Assembly (NCBI RefSeq): GCF_000430825.1
Contig: NZ_AUMT01000001.1
Location: forward strand, 56,497-120,496
Source of the DNA: Chryseobacterium daeguense DSM 19388
Lineage (GTDB): Bacteria > Bacteroidota > Bacteroidia > Flavobacteriales > Weeksellaceae
Direction: 5' to 3'
DNA: 64,000 nt
Position 1 is the first letter of the stretch, and every line of letters starts with the position of its first letter. Shown in pieces: positions 47,269 to 54,900 of this stretch. The notes beneath the pieces are model-generated. The model saw only the letters and a list, made by a program, of their open reading frames with translations. It did no database searches and was not told the DNA's origin. A program made the position numbers and the translations under genes.

Positions 47269-48528
47269 ATGAAAAAAATCTTATTACCATTATTTGCCGT
47301 TATTTCTTTGGCTTGTAATAACGATGACAACACAACAAATCAGGATGTTAACTATTCAAAGCTTCCGCAGGAATTTCCTTTTACAACATTAACGACTCTG
47401 AACGGGATAAATGTAATCAATGGAGGTTTCGGTTCCGGAGCAACGGCGCATCCTACAAGAAAAGGAGAATTTTACGCCATTACAGACCGTGGTCCGAACG
47501 TAGCCTTTTCAAACGGAATTAAAATCCTTGTTCCGAATTTTACACCTACCATTATGCATTTTAAAATCAATGCAGACGGAAATATTGAGGTTATAAAATA
47601 TATTAAGCTTAAAAATCCTTCGGGACAATTGATCACCGGTCTTCCAAACCCGGTAGGAATGGGTAGTACGGGAGAAACCGCTTATGCAGCAGACGGAAGT
47701 GTACTGGGAACAGATAATTACGGATTAGACAGTGAAAGTATTGTTGCCGCCGCAGACGGAACTTTCTGGGTATCTGATGAATACGGACCTCATATCGTAC
47801 ATTATAGTGCAGAGGGAGTAGAAATGGAAAGAATCAGCCCGATAGGGGTGAATACCGGAACAAGAAAATTGCCGGCTGTTTTCGCTAAAAGACGTCCAAA
47901 CAGAGGAATGGAAGGGATGTGTATGACACCGGACGGAAAAACGCTGGTAGGAACTATGCAGTCTACGATGTATGTTCCATCAAAAGTTTTAGCCACCAAT
48001 ACAACACTGACAAGAATTGTAACTTTTGATCTTGCAACAGGACAAACAAAGCAGTATTTATACAAACAGGACGGAGGCGCATCAGATTCTGTCTGCGATA
48101 TTACCCCGATCAGCAATACTGAGTTTTTAGTAATTGAAAGAGATGGAAATTTCGGTTCAGCAGGAGGAATTAAAAAAGTATACAGAATTAATCTTTCCGG
48201 GGCTTCTGATGTCTCAGGAACGGATCTTACAGCCGTTGACGGAATGAAAATTAACGGAAAAACCCTTGAACAAAGTACCTGGGATGAAATTAACGCAGCC
48301 GGATTGAAGCCTGTTACTAAAACTTTAGCGGTTGATTTAGTTTCAAAAATTGGGTATGAGCACGATAAATTTGAAGGAATTGTGTATTTAGGAAATAATA
48401 AGCTGGCCATTTTCAATGACGATGACTTCGGGGTAACAGATGACGGAAACGGCAATCCAAAAACAAAAATTCTTCCCAAAACCGGCAAACAGGATAAGGG
48501 AACAATGTATATAGTCGATATTCAATAA
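47269..48528 (+). CDS. Phytase-like esterase, lipoprotein
   Basis: A 419-residue lipoprotein: signal peptide with lipobox SLAC (lipid Cys near residue 17), followed by an Asn/Asp-rich tether. The body matches the esterase-like activity of phytase family, a beta-propeller: GFGSGATAHPTRKGEFYAITDRGPN, SESIVAAADGTFWVSDEYGPH, NRGMEGMCMTPDGKTLVG, and YEHDKFEGIVYLGNNKL. It is likely surface- or periplasm-exposed and cleaves phosphoesters or similar. It is monocistronic with a terminator. Confidence 0.88.
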   Translation: MKKILLPLFAVISLACNNDDNTTNQDVNYSKLPQEFPFTTLTTLNGINVINGGFGSGATAHPTRKGEFYAITDRGPNVAFSNGIKILVPNFTPTIMHFKINADGNIEVIKYIKLKNPSGQLITGLPNPVGMGSTGETAYAADGSVLGTDNYGLDSESIVAAADGTFWVSDEYGPHIVHYSAEGVEMERISPIGVNTGTRKLPAVFAKRRPNRGMEGMCMTPDGKTLVGTMQSTMYVPSKVLATNTTLTRIVTFDLATGQTKQYLYKQDGGASDSVCDITPISNTEFLVIERDGNFGSAGGIKKVYRINLSGASDVSGTDLTAVDGMKINGKTLEQSTWDEINAAGLKPVTKTLAVDLVSKIGYEHDKFEGIVYLGNNKLAIFNDDDFGVTDDGNGNPKTKILPKTGKQDKGTMYIVDIQ

Positions 48529-48540
48529 TTAGATTTTGTA

Positions 48541-48567
48541 AAGCGGGAGATTAACTTCCGCTTTTTT
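48541..48567 (+). terminator. Terminator after the phytase-like gene
   Basis: Stem AAGCGGGA/TTCCGCTT (one G-T pair) followed by TTTT, 13 bases past the stop. Confidence 0.75.
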
Positions 48568-48663
48568 CAACCACAGATTTATACGATGTTTATGTAATTT
48601 TATTTTTTAATGATTATACGCAATCATCTGTGTAAATCCGTGAAAATCTGTAGGAAATTGAAA

Positions 48664-48691
48664 ATAAAAAAGACCGCCCAAAGACGATCTT
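48664..48691 (-). terminator. Terminator after tpiA
   Basis: On the minus strand the stem AAGATCGTC/GGCGGTCTT (two G-T pairs) with a TTTG loop is followed by TTTTATTTT. Confidence 0.7.
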
Positions 48692-48712
48692 CATATAATA
48701 TTTAAATTCAAA

Positions 48713-49471
48713 TTAATTAAAAGCCTCAATAATTTTAGAGAAATCATCCAGCTTCAAAGCAGCTCCGCCGATAAGGCCTCCGTCAATATCCGGCTGAGAG
48801 AAAATTTCTTTGGCATTATCCGGTTTTACAGAACCTCCGTAAAGGATGGAAACTTCATCAGCAACCTCCTGGCCGTATTTTGCAGCAATAATATTTCTGA
48901 TATGAGCATGAATTTCCTGAGCCTGTTCAGGGCTTGCAGTTTCACCTGTTCCGATGGCCCAAATCGGTTCGTAAGCAATCACCACTTTTTTAATTTCTTC
49001 CGCAGAAAGTGTGAAAAGAGCCACTTCAGTCTGGTTTTTTACCACTTCCAAATGCTGCCCTGCTTTTCTTTGCTCCAATGTTTCACCATTGCAGTACACA
49101 GGAATTAAACCTTTATCTAAAGCTAATTTTATCTTTCTATTGCAGTGGGAATCTGTTTCGCCATGGTACTGTCTTCTTTCAGAATGCCCGATCAGCGAGC
49201 CCGTAGCGTCAATTGATTCCAGCATATCTGCAGAAATTTCCCCGGTGTAGGCACCGCTTTCATGCTCGCTCATGTCTTGGGAAAATACACCGATTTCATC
49301 TTTTTCGAAGATATCTTTTGCCATCATTAAATATAAAGACGGCGGTGCGATCCATACTTCGCAGTTAGTGGTATTATTGTTCTTATAGCTTAGTAACTGA
49401 ACCATTAATTGCTGGGCATCAATTACGTTTTTGTTCATTTTCCAGTTTCCTGCAACTATTTTTCTTCTCAT
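48713..49471 (-). CDS. tpiA: Triosephosphate isomerase
   Basis: A 252-residue TIM-barrel isomerase of glycolysis. Substrate-binding Asn and Lys lie in VAGNWKMNK, the catalytic His in GHSERR, the catalytic Glu in AYEPIWAIGTG, and the phosphate-binding loops in ILYGGSVKPDNA and GLIGGAALK. It lies at the end of a run of minus-strand genes including the TerB-like and DoxX-like genes. Confidence 0.97.
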   Translation of the reverse strand: MRRKIVAGNWKMNKNVIDAQQLMVQLLSYKNNNTTNCEVWIAPPSLYLMMAKDIFEKDEIGVFSQDMSEHESGAYTGEISADMLESIDATGSLIGHSERRQYHGETDSHCNRKIKLALDKGLIPVYCNGETLEQRKAGQHLEVVKNQTEVALFTLSAEEIKKVVIAYEPIWAIGTGETASPEQAQEIHAHIRNIIAAKYGQEVADEVSILYGGSVKPDNAKEIFSQPDIDGGLIGGAALKLDDFSKIIEAFN

Positions 49472-49549
49472 AGATTCTATTTTTTAGAAGTTAAATATTA
49501 GAAGTTAGAAATTAGACTAATATCTAGCTTCTGACTTCTGGTTTCTTTA

Positions 49550-49897
49550 TTAAATGTTCCAAAGATTTTTCAAAAGCTTGTAAAAAGTATGCTCTTCGTC
49601 AGTTACTTTATGATCAGCCTTTATTAATGTTTTAGCAAATTGTATAAATTTTTCACGCTCTTTTGCTGTAGAATCATCCTGAAAACAGCGTGCATGAAAT
49701 TCAAAGTGATCTTTCCAGTCTTCCGGCTTTAGTAAAGCGATGGTTTCCAGCTCATTATCAAGATCTACTCTGAAAGGGAACTCATCTGCAAGATATTGCT
49801 GGATAAGAAGCCCTTCTTCCGGCGCAAATTCTCCGTCCACAGAAGAGAGAATCATTAATAAGTGGTAACCGGCAATCGATTTATTTGATTTTTGCAT
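49550..49897 (-). CDS. TerB-like protein
   Basis: A 115-residue all-helical protein. The segment SSVDGEFAPEEGLLIQQYL and the later LIKADHKVTDEEHTFYKLL carry the acidic helix-loop-helix pattern of TerB-like domains, which bind metal at the membrane in tellurite-resistance and stress systems. No other ter genes are nearby, so a tellurite role is not implied. Confidence 0.7.
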   Translation of the reverse strand: MQKSNKSIAGYHLLMILSSVDGEFAPEEGLLIQQYLADEFPFRVDLDNELETIALLKPEDWKDHFEFHARCFQDDSTAKEREKFIQFAKTLIKADHKVTDEEHTFYKLLKNLWNI

Positions 49898-49947
49898 TTT
49901 AAAATATATAGTTTAAGTTTAGTGTTTTAAAATTTGTTTTTGTTTAT

Positions 49948-49977
49948 TTAAAATTAACAATTCACCATTTACAATTG
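49948..49977. repeat. Single AACAATTCACCATTTACAATTG repeat
   Basis: A lone copy of the GTCAATTGTGAAT family (see 32112-32193), placed 3 bases after the stop of the DoxX-like gene. Confidence 0.6.
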
Positions 49978-49979
49978 AC

Positions 49980-51092
49980 TTATTTCACATAGTCCTTTGC
50001 AGGCTGCTTGTCTACAATTTTTCCGTTTTGTAAAATTAAGACAAAAGGATTGCTTCTTGCAATGGTTTTGATGGCTGTCCCGTCCATCATCATATTTTTT
50101 ATGGTTTTAAAAGTATTCGGGTCAGTTGAAACTCCGTAAACCACATTGGCGCCCTGGTTTTTAACTTTAGCCTCCACTTTTTGCAGCAGCTCAGGTGAAA
50201 TATCTTTTGGATGATAGGAAAAAACAAGGATTGCTTTTGGTGCTTGGATCACTTCATCCGTAACTTCCATTCCAGTAGGATCTTCAATTTTGAATTTTAC
50301 AATTTCAGATTTGTATCCTTCTTTTACCAGTACAGATTCATTTTTTCCTTCTTCAATCTTCCACGGAGAGCCTTCTTCCCAGTATTTTGTCTCTTTAATA
50401 TAATCATCCTGATTTACCTTTAAAACTTCTCCCGTTTTCTGGTTTTTCAGAGAGTAAAAAGTTTTGTATTCAGATGGGTTTTTATTAATTTTTTCCTTTT
50501 CTCCTTTCAAATCTGTCCCGATTTTATAATCGCGGAAATCAATGACCGGCTCATGCATAATTCCCTGAGACATTATGAAAATCATGATTAATGAAAATAC
50601 TCCCAGCAGAATATATTTAACCTTACTTGATGGCTCTTTTTTGTTGTTATAATCATAATCAGCTTTGTTTTTAAATTCTTTTCTGTACAAAATAAAAACG
50701 ATGATAAGCCCGATCAGCAAAACAATATCTTTCACAAAACTTTCCCAGGGCGTAAATTTAATAGCATCTCCGAAACAACCGCAATCTGTAACCACATTGA
50801 AATAGGCCGAATAAAATGTAAGGAAACCAAAGAAAATACAAAGCGCAATCAATGCAGATAGCGTGAATTTCAGTTTTAATTTAAGCAGGAGCATGAAGCC
50901 AAGAAGAAGCTCCAAAACCACTACAATTATTGAAAAAAGTAAGGCAAACTTTTCAAAAAAAGGCATGTTGAAAACAGCTGGTGAAAAATATTCTTCCATT
51001 TTAAAGGAAAAACCTACCAGATCAACTGCTTTTACAAAACCTGAAAGGATGAAAATAACAGCAATAACGAAACGTAATAAACCTTTTATCAT
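49980..51092 (-). CDS. DoxX/MauE-type membrane protein with thioredoxin-like C-terminus (BT_3928 family)
   Basis: A 370-residue inner-membrane protein. The N-terminal half has four to five helices of the DoxX/MauE type with the redox-like motif DCGCFGD near residue 100. After a further helix, the C-terminal half (from about 180) has a thioredoxin-like pattern (KAILVFSYHPKDISPELLQ, PFVLILQNGKIV) without CxxC. It probably serves periplasmic redox chemistry. Its ATG overlaps the stop of ptuB (ATGA), so it is now translated behind the inserted defence genes. Confidence 0.8.
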   Translation of the reverse strand: MIKGLLRFVIAVIFILSGFVKAVDLVGFSFKMEEYFSPAVFNMPFFEKFALLFSIIVVVLELLLGFMLLLKLKLKFTLSALIALCIFFGFLTFYSAYFNVVTDCGCFGDAIKFTPWESFVKDIVLLIGLIIVFILYRKEFKNKADYDYNNKKEPSSKVKYILLGVFSLIMIFIMSQGIMHEPVIDFRDYKIGTDLKGEKEKINKNPSEYKTFYSLKNQKTGEVLKVNQDDYIKETKYWEEGSPWKIEEGKNESVLVKEGYKSEIVKFKIEDPTGMEVTDEVIQAPKAILVFSYHPKDISPELLQKVEAKVKNQGANVVYGVSTDPNTFKTIKNMMMDGTAIKTIARSNPFVLILQNGKIVDKQPAKDYVK

Positions 51093-51724
51093 AATAATGA
51101 ATGTTGTTTTAAAATTAATCTAAACATTAATGAAAATGGTGCATCTGGTTGTGCAAATGATTTAAGAGTTTGCTTTTCTAAGTCTGTAAAATCCCTATTA
51201 CTTTTGTTTTCGCCAATAGCAACCCATACTTTGTAGAATTTAATTAGTTCTGTTGCTCTTAAACCATTAAAGATACCTTTATTTAAATTATACTTTTGTA
51301 TTGTTTTTATCCCTTTTTCAGTTAACCCTCGGACATTGTTATCAACAAAAAAAATATGTTTTTCGATTTCGTCATCATAATCAATGAATGGATCTAATGT
51401 TTCTAAATTTGGAATAGCTTTATTTGAAGATTTTCCTACGTTACTTTTTTCATGGGCTAAATACAAATTTTCCCACTCGAACGTTTTATTTTTATCCTCT
51501 GCTACTTCAATATAATGATCAACTTGCGCTTCGGATAAATCAGAAAATAAGACTTCGGTATAAAAACATTTATTTAAGCTAATTTTCGCTAATTCTTCTT
51601 TAATTTTTTCATGGTCATATTGTTTAGAGCTCGGTCTTTTTTTTCCAGATTCTATAAATTTTTCTGTCCATATGTGTTTTTCCTCTAAAATTTGAGGCTT
51701 GTCTAATCTTTTTAAATGCCTCAT
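51089..51724 (-). CDS. ptuB: Septu-like HNH nuclease PtuB
   Basis: A 211-residue protein of the HNH type found with PtuA ATPases (TIGR02646-like). The nuclease core reads NKCFYTEVLF, AQVDHYIE (D69-H70), WENLYLAHEKSN (N86, N95) and K98. The usual zinc cysteines (CxYC and later pair) are mostly missing; only Cys53 remains. PtuB is the effector that would cut nucleic acid when PtuA signals phage infection. It starts 3 bases after ptuA. Its stop overlaps the start of the DoxX-like gene by 4 bases. Confidence 0.75.
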   Translation of the reverse strand: MRHLKRLDKPQILEEKHIWTEKFIESGKKRPSSKQYDHEKIKEELAKISLNKCFYTEVLFSDLSEAQVDHYIEVAEDKNKTFEWENLYLAHEKSNVGKSSNKAIPNLETLDPFIDYDDEIEKHIFFVDNNVRGLTEKGIKTIQKYNLNKGIFNGLRATELIKFYKVWVAIGENKSNRDFTDLEKQTLKSFAQPDAPFSLMFRLILKQHSLL

Positions 51725-51727
51725 AAT

Positions 51728-52954
51728 TTATTGATTTTTAATCTTTTCAATCAGATCGTCAAGTTTGAAATATGAAAAATATTGAGGATTTAATTTTAAT
51801 AATTTTTCTTCAATTTCATTTTCTAGTTCTTTATTGCCATTTTCAATAGCGTATTTTCTTTTTTCAATTAAATCTGAAATTTCTTTGGAAGCAAATGGCT
51901 GAGTTTCTGCAAAAGCTTCTGAAATCAAAATTTCATTAATTGGTTTATTAGAATAGAAACTCGTTTCATCGGATATGATAGAGTGATTTTCTTGTGATTT
52001 ACAGACATAAACTTTTGCTCCTTCAACAGATCCGACAATAAAAGGTGAATGAGTTGTGGCAATAATTTGAAGATTTGGAAAAATTTCTAAAATTGAATTT
52101 AAAAACGTTTTTTGCCATTTCGGATGAAGGTGATTTTCGGCTTCGTCTATTAATAAAACTCCTGGAGTTTTTAACATGTCTTCTAATGCTAAATTATTCA
52201 ATTTATAAACTGAATACATTTGAGATAATAACCCCAACATTCTCTGGATTAAATATAAATTTCCGCTGCTTAGTTTTTCTAGAGAAATCTCATTTCCATT
52301 AATATCTATTATTGGGAGTAATGAAGTTCTATCAACGTATTTTAATTCTCCTTCGTTTAAACTTATTTTAAAAATACGCTTTATGGTTTCATAAATAAAT
52401 TCTCCTTCCTGTTTTTGTTCAAGTTTATCTGATGATTTATAATAATCAAAAAATGTTATAATTTTAGTAGTTTCAGCATTTTTTTGAATCCCATTTAAAG
52501 AATTAATTAAATATTCTTCGAGCTTCAAAAAATCTAAACTTGAAATATTGAATGGTTGGTTATCATTTTGTGATGTCCAATAATTAACTATCCAATGATT
52601 GTCTTTAGCTTTAGCTTGATCGGTTAAGCGACTTCCAAATTGGTAATTCGTTTCAAAGCTATTAGTGAAATGTATATTATATTTTTGGGAATTTATTTCA
52701 ATTCTCTTATTATCTACAAATAGAGAAATATTTAAGTTAAATTCATTGTTATTTGAAATTTTCCTAGTTAAAAAGTTATCATAAACTTTTCCCAAAAGCA
52801 ATCCTCTTATTGCATCAAGTATAATCGTTTTTCCAGTTCCGTTCTCCCCGGTCAAAATTGTTACTTGCTTTTTAGAGTTTTCAAAAGTTGCAAATTCTAT
52901 CGTATCATCAATAAAGGGTCCTATATTTTTTAAATGTAAATCGAGTAATTTCAT
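51728..52954 (-). CDS. ptuA: Septu-like ATPase PtuA
   Basis: A 408-residue AAA/ABC-type ATPase of the overcoming-lysogenisation-defect-like class. Walker A GENGTGKT lies at 36-43, the signature LSSGN at 228-232, Walker B GVLLIDEAE at 265-273 followed by NHLHPKW, and H-loop TTHS at 300-303. It lacks a TOPRIM domain, so it is not an OLD nuclease. Paired with an HNH gene directly downstream, it fits the Septu defence system; no reverse transcriptase is near, so it is not a retron effector pair. Its ATG overlaps the DUF1599 stop (ATGA). The two genes are more AT-rich than their neighbours. Confidence 0.8.
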   Translation of the reverse strand: MKLLDLHLKNIGPFIDDTIEFATFENSKKQVTILTGENGTGKTIILDAIRGLLLGKVYDNFLTRKISNNNEFNLNISLFVDNKRIEINSQKYNIHFTNSFETNYQFGSRLTDQAKAKDNHWIVNYWTSQNDNQPFNISSLDFLKLEEYLINSLNGIQKNAETTKIITFFDYYKSSDKLEQKQEGEFIYETIKRIFKISLNEGELKYVDRTSLLPIIDINGNEISLEKLSSGNLYLIQRMLGLLSQMYSVYKLNNLALEDMLKTPGVLLIDEAENHLHPKWQKTFLNSILEIFPNLQIIATTHSPFIVGSVEGAKVYVCKSQENHSIISDETSFYSNKPINEILISEAFAETQPFASKEISDLIEKRKYAIENGNKELENEIEEKLLKLNPQYFSYFKLDDLIEKIKNQ

Positions 52955-53523
52955 TCTTGTAAAGTTTTGGATTCAATGTTGTTTTCCTTTTCGGAGAATT
53001 TTATTAAGCAGAATACGGCATAATTCAGCATATCAAAATAATTAGCATCAAGACCTTCTGAAACGATTGTAACTCCTTGATTATCTTCAATTTGTTTTGT
53101 TCGTAACACCTTTTGATAAATCAAATCCGTGATGGAAGAAATTCTCATGTCTCTCCACGCTTCTCCATAATCATGATTTTTTCTTTCCATTAATTGTTGA
53201 GCTTCAACGGAATATTTATCATAAAGATTTAAAATTTCTTCTTTATTTTCGTTAAAATCATTAGAGAAACCCTTTTCAAGCTGAATCAGTCCGATAATTG
53301 AGTAGTTGACAATAGCAATGAACTCGTCTTCTTCACTTTCATCCACCATTTTTTTGTCGGTCATCTGTAACGTACGGATTCTGTTGACTTTAATGTAAAT
53401 TTGATCCGTAATTGAACTCGGTCTCAAAACTCTCCACGCCGCACCGTAATCCTGTAGTTTTTTGCTGAAAAGCTCACGGCACATGCCAATAATTTTCTCG
53501 AACTGTACTGATGTTTTTGACAT
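52951..53523 (-). CDS. DUF1599 protein (duplicated nucleotide-modification-associated domain)
   Basis: A 190-residue protein made of two similar halves: KKLQDYGAAWRVLRPSSITD (first) and RKNHDYGEAWRDMRISSITD (second), each followed by a helix with IYxKVxRxxxL. This is the DUF1599/Nmad1 fold, related to MazG-like nucleotide pyrophosphohydrolases. A housekeeping role in nucleotide handling is likely but unproven. It heads the minus-strand operon that now contains ptuA and ptuB, and it diverges from folP. Confidence 0.85.
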   Translation of the reverse strand: MSKTSVQFEKIIGMCRELFSKKLQDYGAAWRVLRPSSITDQIYIKVNRIRTLQMTDKKMVDESEEDEFIAIVNYSIIGLIQLEKGFSNDFNENKEEILNLYDKYSVEAQQLMERKNHDYGEAWRDMRISSITDLIYQKVLRTKQIEDNQGVTIVSEGLDANYFDMLNYAVFCLIKFSEKENNIESKTLQE

Positions 53524-53540
53524 AAAATTTCTTAATCTTT

Positions 53541-53548
53541 CAAATATA
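53541..53548 (-). promoter_or_regulatory. -7 promoter element of the DUF1599-ptuAB-DoxX operon
   Basis: Minus-strand TATATTTG, 18 bases before the DUF1599 ATG. No internal promoter was recognised before ptuA, so the defence pair appears to depend on this promoter. Confidence 0.55.
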
Positions 53549-53635
53549 CGAATTAGGTTTTAGGTATCAGGAATCAGGGCTTAGTTTTTTAGGCTGAAGT
53601 TGGAGGTTAAAAGCCGGAAGTTGTATTTTTACAGA

Positions 53636-54490
53636 ATGCAAAATCATATATCATCCATCACTCATCATTCACTAAATTGTAACGGAAGGCTTGTGGATCT
53701 TTCTGCGCCTAAAATTATGGGAATTCTTAACCTGACTCCGGATTCTTTTTCTGACGGCGGTAAGTTTAATAATGAAAAATCTGCTTTGGAGCAGACGGAA
53801 AAAATGTTGAAAGATGGCGCTGAGATTATTGATATCGGGCCTCAGTCCACACGTCCGAATGCGGAATTCTTGACTTCTGAAGAGGAAATCGGAAGAATTG
53901 GAAATATGATTTCTTTAATTAAAAAAGAGTTTCCGGAAGCTCTAATTTCGCTGGATACGTTTTATTCGGACACGATGAAGTTTGGTTTTAATGAAGGAAT
54001 TGATATTATTAATGATATTTCCGGCGGGCATTATGATGAGAAAATGTTTGATACTACTGCAGAAACCGGGCTTCCTTATATTTTAATGCATGTAAATCCT
54101 TCTTATGAAACGATGCATGACAAAATAAAATTCGCAGATATTATGCTTTCTGTGAATCAGTATTTATCGCAAAAAACAGACGAATTACTGAAAAAGGGGG
54201 TGAAAGATATCATCCTTGATCCCGGTTTTGGATTTGGAAAAACGGTGGACGACCAGATGAAAATGATTAATGAGGTTGAATTTTTAGGCTTTGGAAAATT
54301 TCCTTTATTAATAGGAATTTCAAGAAAATCTTTTATTTATAAACCTTTAGGTAAATCTCCGCTCGACATCAATGAAGAAACCCAGAAACTTCACATGAAC
54401 GTTCTAAAACAGGGCGCAAAAATCCTCAGAGTTCATGATGTTGCGGAAGCGAAGAAAACAATGATTGAGTTTGAGAGTGGGAGAGTTTAA
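53636..54490 (+). CDS. folP: Dihydropteroate synthase
   Basis: A 284-residue TIM-barrel enzyme of folate synthesis, the target of sulfonamides. It shows IMGILNLTPDSFSDGG, DIGPQSTRPNA, SLDTFYSDT, INDISGG, the LILDPGFGFGKT type motif (ILDPGFGFGKT), and the late IGISRKSF. The ATG at 53636 is preferred over 53600, because a TATTTTTA element (53624-53631) would lie inside the longer frame. Confidence 0.95.
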   Translation: MQNHISSITHHSLNCNGRLVDLSAPKIMGILNLTPDSFSDGGKFNNEKSALEQTEKMLKDGAEIIDIGPQSTRPNAEFLTSEEEIGRIGNMISLIKKEFPEALISLDTFYSDTMKFGFNEGIDIINDISGGHYDEKMFDTTAETGLPYILMHVNPSYETMHDKIKFADIMLSVNQYLSQKTDELLKKGVKDIILDPGFGFGKTVDDQMKMINEVEFLGFGKFPLLIGISRKSFIYKPLGKSPLDINEETQKLHMNVLKQGAKILRVHDVAEAKKTMIEFESGRV

Positions 54491-54511
54491 GATGCTAAAC
54501 TCTCCAATATT

Positions 54512-54748
54512 TTAATTCAGATTCGCGAGTTTATCTGCGAATTGTTTTGAGAATTCTTTTCGGTCTTCTTCCAGTTTTTCCTGTGTGGATGGCAGAATAT
54601 AATTAAACAAAACTTTATTTTCTGCATCCAGAAAGATAATTTCTTTTTCTTCTTTATCAATCATCTGCGAAAAAATTTCCCACATGGAAGTATCCTTTAG
54701 CCTTAATAATTCGAAGAACTGTTCTGCTTTGATTTCGATTTTCTGCAT
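54512..54748 (-). CDS. Small protein of unknown function
   Basis: A 78-residue acidic, mostly helical cytoplasmic protein (MQKIEIKAEQFFELLRL ... QEKLEEDRKEFSKQFADKL). No family is recognised. A perfect seven-copy heptanucleotide repeat lies 14 bases upstream of its ATG, exactly where promoter and leader should be. Convergent with folP, 21 bases apart. Confidence 0.6.
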   Translation of the reverse strand: MQKIEIKAEQFFELLRLKDTSMWEIFSQMIDKEEKEIIFLDAENKVLFNYILPSTQEKLEEDRKEFSKQFADKLANLN

Positions 54749-54761
54749 TGTTATTGTTTAC

Positions 54762-54810
54762 TACTTATTACTTATTACTTATTACTTATTACTTATTACT
54801 TATTACTTAT
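54762..54810. repeat. Heptanucleotide tandem repeat, 7 perfect copies
   Basis: Seven exact copies of TACTTAT (plus strand) fill 49 bases just upstream of the small minus-strand gene at 54512-54748. Perfect short repeats of this kind are prone to slippage. Degenerate AAGTAATGAGTAAT sequence of similar type lies after sdaA near 33743. Confidence 0.95.
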
Positions 54811-54900
54811 ATTGTTAACCACCCCGTCAAAAATTTCTTTGAAATTTTCACCACCCATCCAAAGGAGGAATTTCGTGATCGTAAATTGTGGTTTTTAATT

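Noticed and set aside
47802..48488. Long minus-strand open frame of 228 codons
   Set aside because: It is antisense to the phytase-like lipoprotein gene, whose signal peptide, lipobox and motifs are clear; the shadow protein has no recognisable domain or upstream signals.
51089..52954. Retron (Ec78-type) effector pair
   Set aside because: PtuA/PtuB also serve some retrons, but no reverse transcriptase or msr/msd-like sequence lies next to the pair, so a stand-alone Septu-like system is the better reading.
54762..54810. CRISPR-like array
   Set aside because: The units are 7 bases long without spacers and no cas genes are in the window; it is a simple tandem repeat.
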